From CAVYUC01 sp963816685 (lineage in GTDB: Bacteria > Bacteroidota > Bacteroidia > Bacteroidales > Prolixibacteraceae), in contig CAWFMB010000034.1 in NCBI GenBank assembly GCA_963816685.1, positions 1-64,000 on the forward strand: a DNA stretch of 64,000 nt, in the 5' to 3' direction. The notes below the pieces were generated by a model. That model was not told the origin of the DNA. It was given only the letters and a program-made list of their open reading frames with translations, and searched no databases. The translations under genes were made by a program, and so were the position numbers. This document shows positions 30,084 through 40,436 of this stretch, piece by piece; position 1 is the stretch's first letter; every line of letters starts with the position of its first letter.

Positions 30084-30460
30084 ATATTCATACGAACATT
30101 CTTTCAAAAAAAGAAACGAATAAAATAAACTTTTTCCAGTTATATATTTTATGACTGAAACTGTTATGAATATTGGTCAGTGGATGTAAACCGGGAATTT
30201 CTGCTGTTTCGAAATTAATTCAACAGGTAAAAATAGTTTTCGAACAAAATGTAATTTTTGATTTTGTTTACAAAGTTCTACAGGAACGGTAAATTACTTT
30301 TCTGTTTATCCAAATCATATTCCCTGTACTTTCCAGTGTTAACAGAGCATTTTTAGACTTAAACAGCCGGAACAAATTCTTTTGAATAAGTCGGAGATTT
30401 ATCCTGGTTACTTTTAGGATGTGACGAATGAAGAGAAATTTATAGCTCGCAGATGATGTT
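30084..30460. other. Intergenic region upstream of the BspA-like gene
   Basis: About 375 AT-rich bases lie between the upstream stop of the BspA-like frame and the stop of the deacetylase-GH3 gene, both on the minus strand. No gene, strong terminator or clear promoter pair was seen. Confidence 0.35.
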
Positions 30461-33400
30461 TTATTTTACATTCAAAACGCCTGTTAACCGCACATCTTCC
30501 GATGAACTTCCCACCATAATTTCAAATTCGCCCGGTTCAACTACCCGGTTCAGATTTGCATCCAGCATTTTTAATTCATCGAAGCCCAAATCAAACGAAA
30601 CAGTTTTAGCTTCTCCGGGCTGAAGTTCTGTTTTTTGGAACCCTTTCAATTCTTTCACCGGCCGCACCACACTGCTGATTTTATCCCGGATATACAACTG
30701 AACCACTTCGCTTCCCGCTCTTGTTCCTGTGTTTTTTACTGAGCAGATAATTTTGGTTTTTCCATGTAATCCTGTTGATTCAGGAGTAATCTGTAAATCA
30801 CTATATGTGAAAGTGGTGTAACTTAAGCCATGTCCAAAAGCGAATAATGGCCCCGATTCATTTAAATCTGCATAGGAATTTCCCCAACCTTCTTCCAACC
30901 AGTAGGTTTTCGATGGTTTATGGTTATAATAAACAGGCAATTGTCCGGCATGGCGTGGAAAAGTTACCGGCAGTTTACCCCCGGGATTGGCATCGCCAAA
31001 TATAATATCGGCTACTGCCTGGCCACCTAGCTCACCGGGATTCCAGGCTTCCACAATTGCAGGTATGTTTTCTGCAATCCATTGAATTGCAAGTGCCCTG
31101 CCATTAATTAAAACCACAATTGTTGGAGTTCCGGTATGATAAACCTGTTGAATGAGTTCGTTTTGCATTCCGGTGAGTTCAAGTGTGGCTGCATCATAGC
31201 CTTCACCAACTGTTCCCTTTTTACCCTTTTTCTGCCATTCGTTTTCTCCCAGTACTACAATTGCCACATCTGATTTTCGTGCTGCCTGTACGGCTTTGGT
31301 TATTTCATTCAGCTCTTCACCCACAACATCGCAGCCTTTTACATAATTGATTTTTGTTGCACTGCCGGCTTTTGTTTTTATTCCTTCCAGCACAGTTACA
31401 ATATCCTGCAGAACAACTTCCGAAGTATAATCTCCAAGCTGGTTCATTTCATCATCGGCATTGGGGCCAATAACTGCAATTGATTTCAGGTTTTTCGAAA
31501 GCGGAAGCAATTTGTTTTTTCCGTTTTCGTCGCTGTTCTTTAAAAGAACAATACTTTCTCTTGCTGCTTTTAGTGCAAGTTTTTTGTGACTTTCATTGTG
31601 TACAATTTGTTCTGCCTTTTTCACATCAACATAAGGATTATCAAACAAACCCAGTTTAAATTTTTGTTCCAGCACTCTTCTTACGGATCGATCTATTGTT
31701 TCTTCAGCAACTTTTCCTTCATTCACATTTTCCTTCATTTCGTCAAAATAACCCTGATCGAAGGAAATACTGACATCCATTCCTGCATTTGCCACCATTG
31801 CCGCTGCATCTTTAATGTCTTTTGCAAGTCCGGTATATACAAGTGTGTTTACTCCGTTACCTTCACTGAGCACCAGCCCTTCAAAACCCAGTTCGCCACG
31901 TAGAATATCCGTTAATATGGCAGATGAACTATGGGCCGGAATCCCGTTGATGCTGGGATAAGTAGCCATTACTCCCAATGCACCTGCTTCTTTTATGCCA
32001 CTTTCCCAGGGAGGTAAAAAAACTTCACGCAGTGTACGTTCAGAAATTTCCATGGCTCCGCGTTCAAGTCCGCTGACAGGTTGGCTTTGTCCCGGATAAT
32101 GGCACAATCCGGCAACCACTTTGTCTTTGCTGCTGATATCCGCACCCTGTACTGCATGTACAATTGTTTTTGCATATTCCGAACACATAAACGGATCCTC
32201 ACTATAGCCTTCCTGATTTCGTCCCAGCCGGGGATCGCGGTTGGGTTCAATGACGAGGGTAAACAACTGATGCACGCCAACTGCCCGTGCTTCGCGTGCT
32301 GCAGCGGAATATACCTCATGAATCAGATCCAGGTTCCAGGTACTTCCCAGGGCCGGGCCTTCCGGGAAAATTGTTGCTCCTGAACACATCAGGCCATGCG
32401 TTCCTTCTTCAGTAATAAGAGCAGGAATTTTTAACCGTGTTCCAAGTGCAGTTTTCTGAAGTTGATTCATATATTCGGCCTGCTGTGTCGGCCCTTGTTG
32501 CAGTGCATTGTTGTGAAGCGTAAAAAAACCGCCACCGGGACCGATTCCCGGCAGGAATGTACCTTCAGTAAATTTGAGGCAGTTCTCCATTTTCTCTTCC
32601 GGCGTATTGCCAAGTTCACGAAAATAGCCACATGGCATATTTAACTGGCCAATTTTTTCTTCCAGCGTCATTTGTGACAACAAATCTTCTATTCGCTCTG
32701 AAACCGGAACTGCCGGATTTTGCCAGGTTTGCATTTCACCTTCAAAAGGCAGCTGACCTCTTTGTTTTTTTACATACTCCGCTACAGTATGGACATTGTC
32801 AATCCATATTTCATTGGCTGGATCCAGGGCATATTCACACACTGCTTCTATTGTGCTGAGTAAGCTGGTTTGAACTCCGCTGTCGTTTGTTTCATGGCCT
32901 GCCAGAATCAGCCAGCTTCCTTTTGACTTTGGCATCGTCAATTAATGCTTTCACCTGTTCGAAACTTTTTCCGTCCATTTCCATACCGGTAAGCTGGGCC
33001 ATGTCGCAGAAAAGCGGATCATTGGGGCCTTCATCGAGCCAGGTTCTTCCGCTTTCGAACATTGAAGCAATAAGCGGAACAATGCTTTTTGTTTCCGTAC
33101 CTCGTCCTATATACGTTTGTCCGCATGGATAAGCGTAGGACTGCGGAACAATTCCCAGTGTTTTTTCAATGAGTGCATTGGCAGAATCCAGTTCGTTGAA
33201 CATACTTTTCAGAGTGTAATCTTCGATGGCTTTATCGCGGGCCCAGTTAAAATTACCTGTACATGGATGAACAAGTGAATGATTGCCAATGTCATGGCCA
33301 TTTGCCAGTGCTTTTTCCCATCCATCAATACGCTCCACGAACCTGTTGGGAGAAACATAAAATGTTGCCTTTACATTGTATTTATCAAGAAGTGGAATTC

Positions 33401-33581
33401 CTTTGTCAATCTGGCTCAGCCGGGCATCATCGAAAGTCAGGCTGATGGCCATTTTTTTACCTTCAGGCCATTTAAAATCCGACTTTCCGCCGGCAGGTCC
33501 ATAAATACCCTGTGCATGACTTGAATTTGAAAATATGACGTAAAGAAGAAAAAGTATTAAATAAGCAGTACAATATTTCAT
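30461..33581 (-). CDS. Polysaccharide deacetylase-GH3 beta-glycosidase fusion, frameshifted at the junction
   Basis: The N-terminal part starts at 33581 with a signal peptide (MKYCTAYLILFLLYVIFSNS). It carries NodB deacetylase motifs TFDDA and GNHSLVH (metal-binding Asp/His). The deacetylase C-terminus (GSWLILAGHETNDSG, ANEIWIDNVHTVAEYV) is read one frame over and runs straight into a GH3 enzyme (ERIEDLLSQMTLEEKIGQL to a C-terminal Fn3-like domain). Removing one base near plus-strand 32921-32930 joins them as DDAKSKGSWLILAGHE, a 1039-residue protein. In GH3 the usual nucleophile Asp (SDW/SDA) aligns with Glu in VLSEGNG (about residue 573). The enzyme probably deacetylates and trims a beta-linked oligosaccharide in the periplasm. 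Unrepaired, the GH3 part would start at an internal ATG without a signal. Confidence 0.8.
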
Positions 33582-33736
33582 ATCAGGTCTTTTAGCTGGT
33601 ATTTCCGGCTAAGATAATAATTGATTTTGAAAATAAAATGAAAGGATTTCCTGCAGAGAATTGATTTTTTTGAAAATAAGTTGAATAAAAAGTACATTGT
33701 TATTGTTAAAATAGGTAAGTAACTAAAGAGAAACTG

Positions 33737-34573
33737 ATGGCAAAGCGACAGGAAGATTTAAAAGAGGCACTAAACAAACCAAAACCCATTGACGAAATTC
33801 TGAGTGAACAAATTCAGACAGCCATGCACGAACATAACCGCTCGGGACAGGATCTTTTTCTTTCTGCTATTTCAGCCGGTCTCGATATTGGGTTTAGCAT
33901 ATTTTTAATGGCCATTGTTTACACCCTTTTTTATGAAATTGTTCATCCATCAGTTCTTCATGTTTTACTTGCTTTCGCATATCCGCTGGGTTTTATTTTT
34001 GTTGTCATCGGAAAGTCGGAATTATTTACCGAACATACTACTCTGGCTGTAATTCCGGTGTTAAACCGGAATGCAACAATAAAAAGTCTTCTGAGTTTGT
34101 GGGGTATCGTTTATGCAGGGAACCTGATTGGGGGCTATTTTTTTGGTTATCTTCTGTCTCTTTTACCTGATGGGCTTTCAGTTGTCAACCATTCTGCATA
34201 TTCCGCATTGGCTGCAAAACTCATTAATTATTCCTGGCACATCATTGTAATCAGCGGAATTCTTGCGGGATGGCTCATGGGATTGTTGTCGTGGCTGGTG
34301 ACTTCTTCGCAGGAAACTATCAGCCGGATTGCAATCATCATTCTTATTACCTCTGTAATTGGAATTGCAGGTTTGCACCATGCAATTGTTGGCTCAATTG
34401 AAGTATTTACAGCTGTTATCACCGGAGATTCGGTTTCATTCCCTGATTACCTGAGAGTGCAGGCCTGGGCAACTTTGGGAAACATCATCGGGGGTGTTGT
34501 TTTTGTTGCTTTTATTAAATTCAGCCATGTGAATCCGCGACATAAATATGTTGGTAAAAACAAGGAAAAGTAA
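33737..34573 (+). CDS. Formate/nitrite transporter (FNT) family membrane protein, YfdC-like
   Basis: The 278-residue protein has a charged N-terminal helix (about 1-45) and then about six hydrophobic segments typical of the aquaporin-like FNT fold. Family-like features are GKSELFTEHTTLAV at the first half-helix and HHAIVGSIEVFTAVI near the second. The long N-terminus and sequence flavour are closest to the YfdC subgroup, whose substrate is unclear. It is divergent from the deacetylase-GH3 gene. It has no operon partner, and sbcD starts 226 bases later. Confidence 0.87.
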   Translation: MAKRQEDLKEALNKPKPIDEILSEQIQTAMHEHNRSGQDLFLSAISAGLDIGFSIFLMAIVYTLFYEIVHPSVLHVLLAFAYPLGFIFVVIGKSELFTEHTTLAVIPVLNRNATIKSLLSLWGIVYAGNLIGGYFFGYLLSLLPDGLSVVNHSAYSALAAKLINYSWHIIVISGILAGWLMGLLSWLVTSSQETISRIAIIILITSVIGIAGLHHAIVGSIEVFTAVITGDSVSFPDYLRVQAWATLGNIIGGVVFVAFIKFSHVNPRHKYVGKNKEK

Positions 34574-34799
34574 GATTACCGGATTCAATAACCATTGGTG
34601 TTCTTTTGGGTGCCCTGTGGCAGAAAAATAATTTCCCGCAGTTAACGCAGACTTGCGCAAAAACAATTTTTGTTCTTCGGGTAACCAGTGGCAAAAAAAC
34701 TCAAAGCTTTTTCGTGATGTTGGGTTTAATGGTTAAATTCGACAAATTTGCAAAACACAACTACAAGTATATTTCGATTGATACTAAAAATTTAAATGA

Positions 34800-36030
34800 A
34801 TGAAGATATTACATACTTCAGACTGGCATTTGGGTAAAAGGCTCGAGAATTTTTCGCGACAGGAAGAACAACAGGCAGTACTGCAGGAAATTTGTGAAAT
34901 TGCTGACGAAGAGCAGGTGGATGCAGTGCTGGTGGCAGGTGATTTGTTCGATACATTTAATCCTTCTACTGACGCCATCGATCTATTTTACAAAACATTG
35001 AAAAAACTATCCGGTAACGGAAAACGACCTGTTGTTGCCATCGCCGGAAACCATGATTCACCAGATCGTATTGAAGCTCCCGATCCGTTGGCGCGGGAGT
35101 GCGGAATTATTTTTGCCGGATATCCAAATTCAAATGTTCCTTTATTTGAATTGGAAACAGGATTAAAGATTCTGAAAAGTGCAGAAGGTTTTATTGAAAT
35201 CGGGCTTCCCGAAAATCCTGTTCCGTTGCGGGTTTTACTAACTCCTTACGCCAATGAATTCAGGTTGAAAACATTTCTTGGAGAAGAAAACAGTGAAGAA
35301 GAATTGCGGACTGTACTTCAACAAAATTGGAGCCGTATTGCTGAATTAAACTGCGATAACAAAGGAATCAATATTCTGGTGAGCCATCTTTTTGTTGTAA
35401 AGAGAGGGGATGAATTTCCGGAGGAGCCTGCCGACGAAAAACCTGTTTTGCATGTTGGGGGTGTACAGGCAGTTTATACTGAGAATATTCCTGAACAAAT
35501 CCAATACACTGCTCTGGGACATCTGCACCGCATGCATTGGGCAGGTTCAGAACCGTGTCCTGCTGTATATTGCGGAAGTCCTTTGTCATACAGTTTTGGA
35601 GAAGCCGGTCAGAAAAAGTATGTACTGCTTGTTGATTTGCAGCCTGGCCGTAAAGCTGAGGTTACCTCACGGGAATTAACCAAAGGGAAAAAACTTGTCC
35701 GCCATCGTGCCCGGGGAATCGGAGGAGGCATTAAACTGGCTGGGGCAAAATCAGGATTGTCTGGCAGAACTTACCCTTGAAACAGAAAAATACTTAACCG
35801 CATTGGAACGTAAACAATTGAATGCAGCGCATAATGGCATTGTTTCGCTTATTCCGGAAGTAATAAATCAGGATGAATTAAAAACCAGCAACAAAAAGAG
35901 CATCGACCTGAGCAAAAATATGGATACGCTTTTCAGGGAGTATTTTAAACATACAAAAGGGCAGGAACCCAACAGCGAAATCATGGAGTTGTTTTCTGAA
36001 ATACTTGCAGAAGATGAAGAAAAAAACTAA
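34800..36030 (+). CDS. sbcD: Exonuclease SbcD (Mre11-like nuclease subunit), frameshifted
   Basis: SbcD is the metallophosphoesterase subunit of the SbcCD double-strand-break and hairpin nuclease. The phosphoesterase motifs are all present: DWHLG, GDLFD, GNHDSP, VSHLF and GHLHRMH. The frame breaks near 35713-35716 (GGGG). Deleting one G yields RHRARESEEALNWLGQ and a 409-residue protein, the normal SbcD length. The distal part (LTLETEKYLTALERKQLNAA, DTLFREYFKH) contains the SbcC-binding C-terminus. sbcC follows 228 bases later with a hairpin repeat in between. The preceding 226-base gap holds one decayed cccgcagttaacgcag-type repeat. Confidence 0.87.
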
Positions 36031-36204
36031 CCACAGATAGTTCGGATTATGGCAGAAAAGAAAAAAATTAACCACAGATAACTCAGATTTACACAAAAAC
36101 GAATCTGTGTCTGTTCGTGTAATCTGTGGTAAAAGAAAAAAATTAACCACAGAAGACTCAGATTAGCACAGAAATGAATCTGTGTTCATCCGTGTCATTG
36201 GTGG
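36030..36204. repeat. Hairpin repeat array between sbcD and sbcC
   Basis: One partial and two complete units begin accacaga and end in tctgtggt or a variant (36071-36130 and 36146-36204). Opening and closing ends are reverse complements, giving about 60-base hairpins separated by A-rich spacers (aaaagaaaaaaatta). The first unit overlaps the sbcD stop codon. Confidence 0.7.
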
Positions 36205-36258
36205 AAAAAAAGCAAATTGTTATTCGCGGCAAAAAACATAAAAAGCAAAGTCTAAAAT

Positions 36259-39200
36259 ATGATACCCGTAAAACTTACCATTCAGGGATTGTACTCCTAC
36301 CAGTTTAAACAAACCATTGATTTTTCACAGCTTACTGCGGCTCATTTGTTTGGGATCTTCGGGGCTGTGGGAAGTGGTAAATCCTCCATTTTGGAAGCGA
36401 TAACTTTTGCACTTTACGGCAAAACAGACCGCCTCAATCTTTCAGGCGATAATCGCAATTACAACATGATGAACCTGAAATCGGATGAGTTGGTCATTGA
36501 TTTTGAATTTGAAACCGGCAAAAATCAGACTGCTTACAGAGCAGTGGTGAAAGGCCGCAGAAACAGCAAAAGGTTTGAAGATGTAAAAACACTGGATCGC
36601 TCTGCATATATAAAAGAACGGGATTCATGGGTTCCTGTGGAGTGTATGGATTTGGAAGAAGCTATTGGCTTAAGCTATGAAAATTTCAAACGCACTATTA
36701 TCATTCCGCAGGGACAGTTTCAGGAATTTTTGCAGCTGGGAAACAGAGACCGGACAAAAATGATGAAGGAGCTTTTCAACCTCGACAAGTTTGAGTTGTA
36801 CTATAAGGTTGTTTCGGTGGAATCGAAAAACAATGAGCAAAAACAAAATATCCAGGGGCAGTTGCAGCAACTGGGTGAAATCGATCCGGAGCAAATAAAA
36901 ATAATTGAAGAACAATTCGTCCTGTTAAAAACGGAGATTGAAGGATTTGGAGAACAGTTAAAAGTTCAACAACACAAGGAAACGCAGTGGCAGCAAATTC
37001 AGGAAGTGGCAAAAAAGCTGGAATTGGCGAAACAGGAACTGGCTAAACTTAAGGAGCAGGAACCCCGGTTTATCCGGCAGGAGGAAATAATTCAGCAGTA
37101 CGAAAATTGCTTTCATCTTTTCAAAGCAATTATTGATTCATTGCAAATCAGCAACAGCAGAATTGCGGTGAAAACAAAACAAATTGAAGATGATTTTCTG
37201 CAGTTACAAAAACAGAAAGCTGCGATTACTGAAAAAGAACACCTGCTTGCAGAAATAAAACCCGATTATGAAAAGCGCGATCAGTTAAAACAGCGCGCTG
37301 AAGAACTGGAGAAACTTTCGAAGATAAAAATATTGGATCAACAAATTGAAGCAGGAAATGAACGTCTTCGAAAAGGGAATTCAATATGGAAAGAGACTGC
37401 AGAATCGGTTGAAAAAATGAAGGCTGATAAGGTGAAACTTGAACAGGCAATTAAAAAAATAAAGTCAGACATGCCTGATTTGCGCCTCCTTTCAAATATA
37501 AAAAGCTGGCACCTCGAAAAGAAGAATCTGGAAAAACTGTTTGCCGAAAAGAATGATGAATGCAGTAAATTAAAAAAGATTGAAACAGAGGCTCAGGAAA
37601 AGGTTCGCGAACTATTTTCCCATTCACTTTTTACTGATTTTCAGGGAGAGAAATTATTAACAGGTGCAGCTCCGTTTTTGAAAAAAAAGACAGCACAGAC
37701 AAAACAAAAACTTAAAGTACTGGAGCAGGAAGCTGGGCCAATACAGGTTAAGCTGGAGCTTGAAAAATATGCAAAAGCATTGCAGGATGGAAGCCCCTGC
37801 CCAGTTTGTGGTTCGGTTCATCATCCTGAAATTTACAGCGCAGAAACCATTCAACATGAACAGCAAAGACTTGAAAAGGCAAAACAGGAGTTGGAGAAAT
37901 TACTGGAGGAAATAGCATTAACTGAAAACAACTGCCGCGATTTGGAAAGTCAACTGAATTTTAATGCCGCACAGTTATCCGAAAGGAGGCAGAAAATGGA
38001 AGAGTTGCAACAGAAAACTTCGGATCACGATTCGGTTTTTGAATGGGAAGAATTTAAGGATTATGCTCTGGTGGAAGAAGCATTTAAAACTGCCTTTAAT
38101 TTGCAACAGGAGATTGGGGAAAAAGAACCTGAACTGGAGAAGTTGAATTCAAGCCTGAATACAGCTGAACAAAATAAGGAACGCTATCAGATTGAAATAG
38201 ATAAGATAAAAACAGAATTAACTGTTCGTCAAACTGAAGCGCGAACGCTGAGAGAACAACTTAAAGCAGTGACACCCGAAGAATATTCAGGCAAATCACC
38301 TGTGGAAATTGATGCAGAAAAAAAGGCACTTCTGCAAAAATACGACTGGTTGGAGAAACAGTGCAACCTGCTGAATGACCAGCTTGCCAAACTGAGAAAG
38401 ACAAAAGATAACCTGGAAGGAAGTATAACTGCCAACCAAAAAGAACTTGAACAGGAAAAAGTAACACATGCCGAACTGAATGCCCGGCTTGAAAAACAAA
38501 TGAAGCAATCTGATTTTAATTCAGTTGATGAGGTGAAGCAAATTTTGACTGGTTTGCCTGAGGTGGATAAGCATAAGAAAGAGTTGGCTGAATTCAGGAA
38601 AAACTTTGCACTTGCAGGTTCGCGTGTTGAAGAACTTCAAAAAGAAATGGGAGCCCGGATTTACGATCAGGAGGCGCACCAAAAAGTGAAGGATGAAATT
38701 ACCCGGATTTCGGAAAAGGTGAATCATCAAAACCAGGAATATGGAAAGATGAGTGTCCTGTTGAAAAAACTGAAGGATGATTTGCAGAAACAGGCCACTC
38801 TTCGTGGACGAATGGAAAAGCTTGAACTGCGTGGCGAAAATATTAAAACACTCAAGTCGTTGTTTAAAGCCGCCGGGTTTGTGAATTACATTTCTTCGGT
38901 TTATTTGCAGAACCTTTGCAATGCTGCAAACGACAGGTTTTTTCAGTTAACACGGCAAAAGCTCAGCCTCGAAATTACAGAAGACAATAACTTCCAGGTT
39001 CGCGATTTTATGAATGGCGGCAAAGTCCGGAGTGTAAAAACACTTTCGGGTGGTCAGACTTTCCAGGCTGCCTTGTCTTTGGCGCTTGCTCTTGCTGATA
39101 ACATTCAGAAAATTACTGAATCTAATCAGAACTTTTTCTTTTTGGATGAAGGTTTTGGTTCGCTTGACCATGAATCGCTGGCTGTAGTTTTTGACACACT

Positions 39201-39336
39201 TAAATCCCTTCGGAAAGAAAACAGGATTGTTGGCGTTATTTCGCATGTGGAAGAGATGCAGCAGGAAATTGAAGTGCATTTACGCATAGAAAACGATGAG
39301 GAAAAGGGAAGCCAAATCTATCAAAGCTGGCGGTAG
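36259..39336 (+). CDS. sbcC: Exonuclease SbcC (Rad50-like ATPase subunit)
   Basis: The 1025-residue protein is a complete SMC-like ATPase. Walker A is GAVGSGKSSILEAI (about 35-48), followed by a Q-loop region (IIIPQGQFQEFL). Long coiled coils flank a central zinc hook CPVC (in GSPCPVCGSVHHPE, about residue 515). At the C-terminus are the ABC signature LSGGQTFQAAL, Walker B FFFLDEGFGSLD and the H-loop VISHVEE. Together with SbcD it cleaves DNA hairpins and processes blocked ends. Palindromic repeats are abundant in this window, but a functional link is speculation. The reading frame is intact. Confidence 0.95.
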   Translation: MIPVKLTIQGLYSYQFKQTIDFSQLTAAHLFGIFGAVGSGKSSILEAITFALYGKTDRLNLSGDNRNYNMMNLKSDELVIDFEFETGKNQTAYRAVVKGRRNSKRFEDVKTLDRSAYIKERDSWVPVECMDLEEAIGLSYENFKRTIIIPQGQFQEFLQLGNRDRTKMMKELFNLDKFELYYKVVSVESKNNEQKQNIQGQLQQLGEIDPEQIKIIEEQFVLLKTEIEGFGEQLKVQQHKETQWQQIQEVAKKLELAKQELAKLKEQEPRFIRQEEIIQQYENCFHLFKAIIDSLQISNSRIAVKTKQIEDDFLQLQKQKAAITEKEHLLAEIKPDYEKRDQLKQRAEELEKLSKIKILDQQIEAGNERLRKGNSIWKETAESVEKMKADKVKLEQAIKKIKSDMPDLRLLSNIKSWHLEKKNLEKLFAEKNDECSKLKKIETEAQEKVRELFSHSLFTDFQGEKLLTGAAPFLKKKTAQTKQKLKVLEQEAGPIQVKLELEKYAKALQDGSPCPVCGSVHHPEIYSAETIQHEQQRLEKAKQELEKLLEEIALTENNCRDLESQLNFNAAQLSERRQKMEELQQKTSDHDSVFEWEEFKDYALVEEAFKTAFNLQQEIGEKEPELEKLNSSLNTAEQNKERYQIEIDKIKTELTVRQTEARTLREQLKAVTPEEYSGKSPVEIDAEKKALLQKYDWLEKQCNLLNDQLAKLRKTKDNLEGSITANQKELEQEKVTHAELNARLEKQMKQSDFNSVDEVKQILTGLPEVDKHKKELAEFRKNFALAGSRVEELQKEMGARIYDQEAHQKVKDEITRISEKVNHQNQEYGKMSVLLKKLKDDLQKQATLRGRMEKLELRGENIKTLKSLFKAAGFVNYISSVYLQNLCNAANDRFFQLTRQKLSLEITEDNNFQVRDFMNGGKVRSVKTLSGGQTFQAALSLALALADNIQKITESNQNFFFLDEGFGSLDHESLAVVFDTLKSLRKENRIVGVISHVEEMQQEIEVHLRIENDEEKGSQIYQSWR

Positions 39337-39414
39337 TCAGCCGGTTTTAGTTGAACCGAAAACTTTTGGTTACTGGAATTGTTTATGTTTGAAATTCAAA
39401 TAAAAAGCAAAAAA

Positions 39415-39960
39415 ATGAGCAACAGAAAAAAGTTTTCGGCAGTAATTATACTTTTATTCATAGGAATTACCGCTTTCGGACAAAAATCGTTTTACGACTT
39501 TAAGGTGGAAGATATTAATGGCCAGCCGTTCGATTTGGCCAGTTTGAAAGGTAAAAAAGTGCTGGTTGTAAATACAGCTTCAAAATGCGGAAATACGCCG
39601 CAGTACGAACAACTTGAGCAGTTGTATGAACATTATGGCAATAAGGATTTTACGATAATCGGATTTCCTGCAAATAATTTTGGAAACCAGGAACCCGGCT
39701 CAAATGCTGATATAGAGGAATTCTGCACAAAAAATTATGGGGTAACTTTTCCAATGATGTCAAAGATTTCAGTAAAGGGTGATGATATTCATCCGCTTTA
39801 CCAATGGCTGACACAGAAAAACAAAAACGGGAAAATGGATGCTGAGGTAACCTGGAATTTCCAGAAGTTTCTAATTGACGAAAACGGTCATTTGGTGGAT
39901 GTGGTAGCTCCAAAGGTAAAACCTGACGATCAGAAAATTGTAAGCTGGATTAAAAGTTGA
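39415..39960 (+). CDS. Exported glutathione-peroxidase family thiol peroxidase
   Basis: I placed the start at the ATG at 39415, which yields a signal peptide (MSNRKKFSAVIILLFIGITA, cleavage near FGQ). An upstream in-frame start at 39379 only adds a polar extension. The core of about 160 residues has the peroxidatic Cys in NTASKCGNTPQYEQL, the catalytic Gln in NFGNQEPG and the Trp/Asn in VTWNFQKFLID. It reduces hydrogen or lipid peroxides, most likely using thioredoxin-like reductants in the periplasm. It lies 78 bases after sbcC, and whether they share a transcript is unclear. Confidence 0.9.
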   Translation: MSNRKKFSAVIILLFIGITAFGQKSFYDFKVEDINGQPFDLASLKGKKVLVVNTASKCGNTPQYEQLEQLYEHYGNKDFTIIGFPANNFGNQEPGSNADIEEFCTKNYGVTFPMMSKISVKGDDIHPLYQWLTQKNKNGKMDAEVTWNFQKFLIDENGHLVDVVAPKVKPDDQKIVSWIKS

Positions 39961-39998
39961 ATTTTTCACAGGAATAAAGTTTTTAGTTAAACTTTAGC

Positions 39999-40283
39999 TG
40001 CAAGGTTGCAGGAAACTTTAGCAGACTGACAATGCTCCCCAGTAACCTGCAGTAAGGTAATGCTAGTAAACAATGTTCTCCTGCAGTTTGCAGGAAGGTA
40101 GTGTTTGCAAACAATATTCCCCTGCAGTTTGCAGGAAGGTGATGTTCACGAACAATGTTCCCCTGCAGTTTGCAGGAAGGTGGTGTTCGCGAACAATGAT
40201 CCCCTGCAGCCTGCAGGAAGGTAGTGTTCGCGAACAATATGTTGCTGCACGATTGCAGGAAGCTTTTGTTCGGGATAATATTG
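39999..40283. repeat. Tandem array of seven 41-bp palindromic units
   Basis: Units of 41 bases start near 39999, 40036, 40077, 40119, 40160, 40201 and 40242; the middle ones are best conserved. Each has two palindromic cores: ctgcagtttgcag with flanking ttcc/ggaa, and tgttcgcgaaca. It starts about 38 bases after the peroxidase stop. The period is not a multiple of three and frames across it are not protein-like. Confidence 0.8.
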
Positions 40284-40436
40284 CAAAACCAAAACTTTAC
40301 TTTTTTACCTGTGAATTATTTCTGGTTTCCTGAACCTGCAGTTGAAATGATGAAAAGAATATAAGAACAAGAATTACAGTCTTCATTTTTGATGGGTTTA
40401 TTTTCAAAATTTTCGATGGATTAAATAAAACAGTAC

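Noticed and set aside
34178..34666. Antisense frames over the FNT transporter
   Set aside because: They are shadows of a complete membrane-protein gene.
39983..40333. Frames of 84 and 86 codons on opposite strands over the 41-bp array
   Set aside because: The unit is not a multiple of three and the translations are only repeat echoes.
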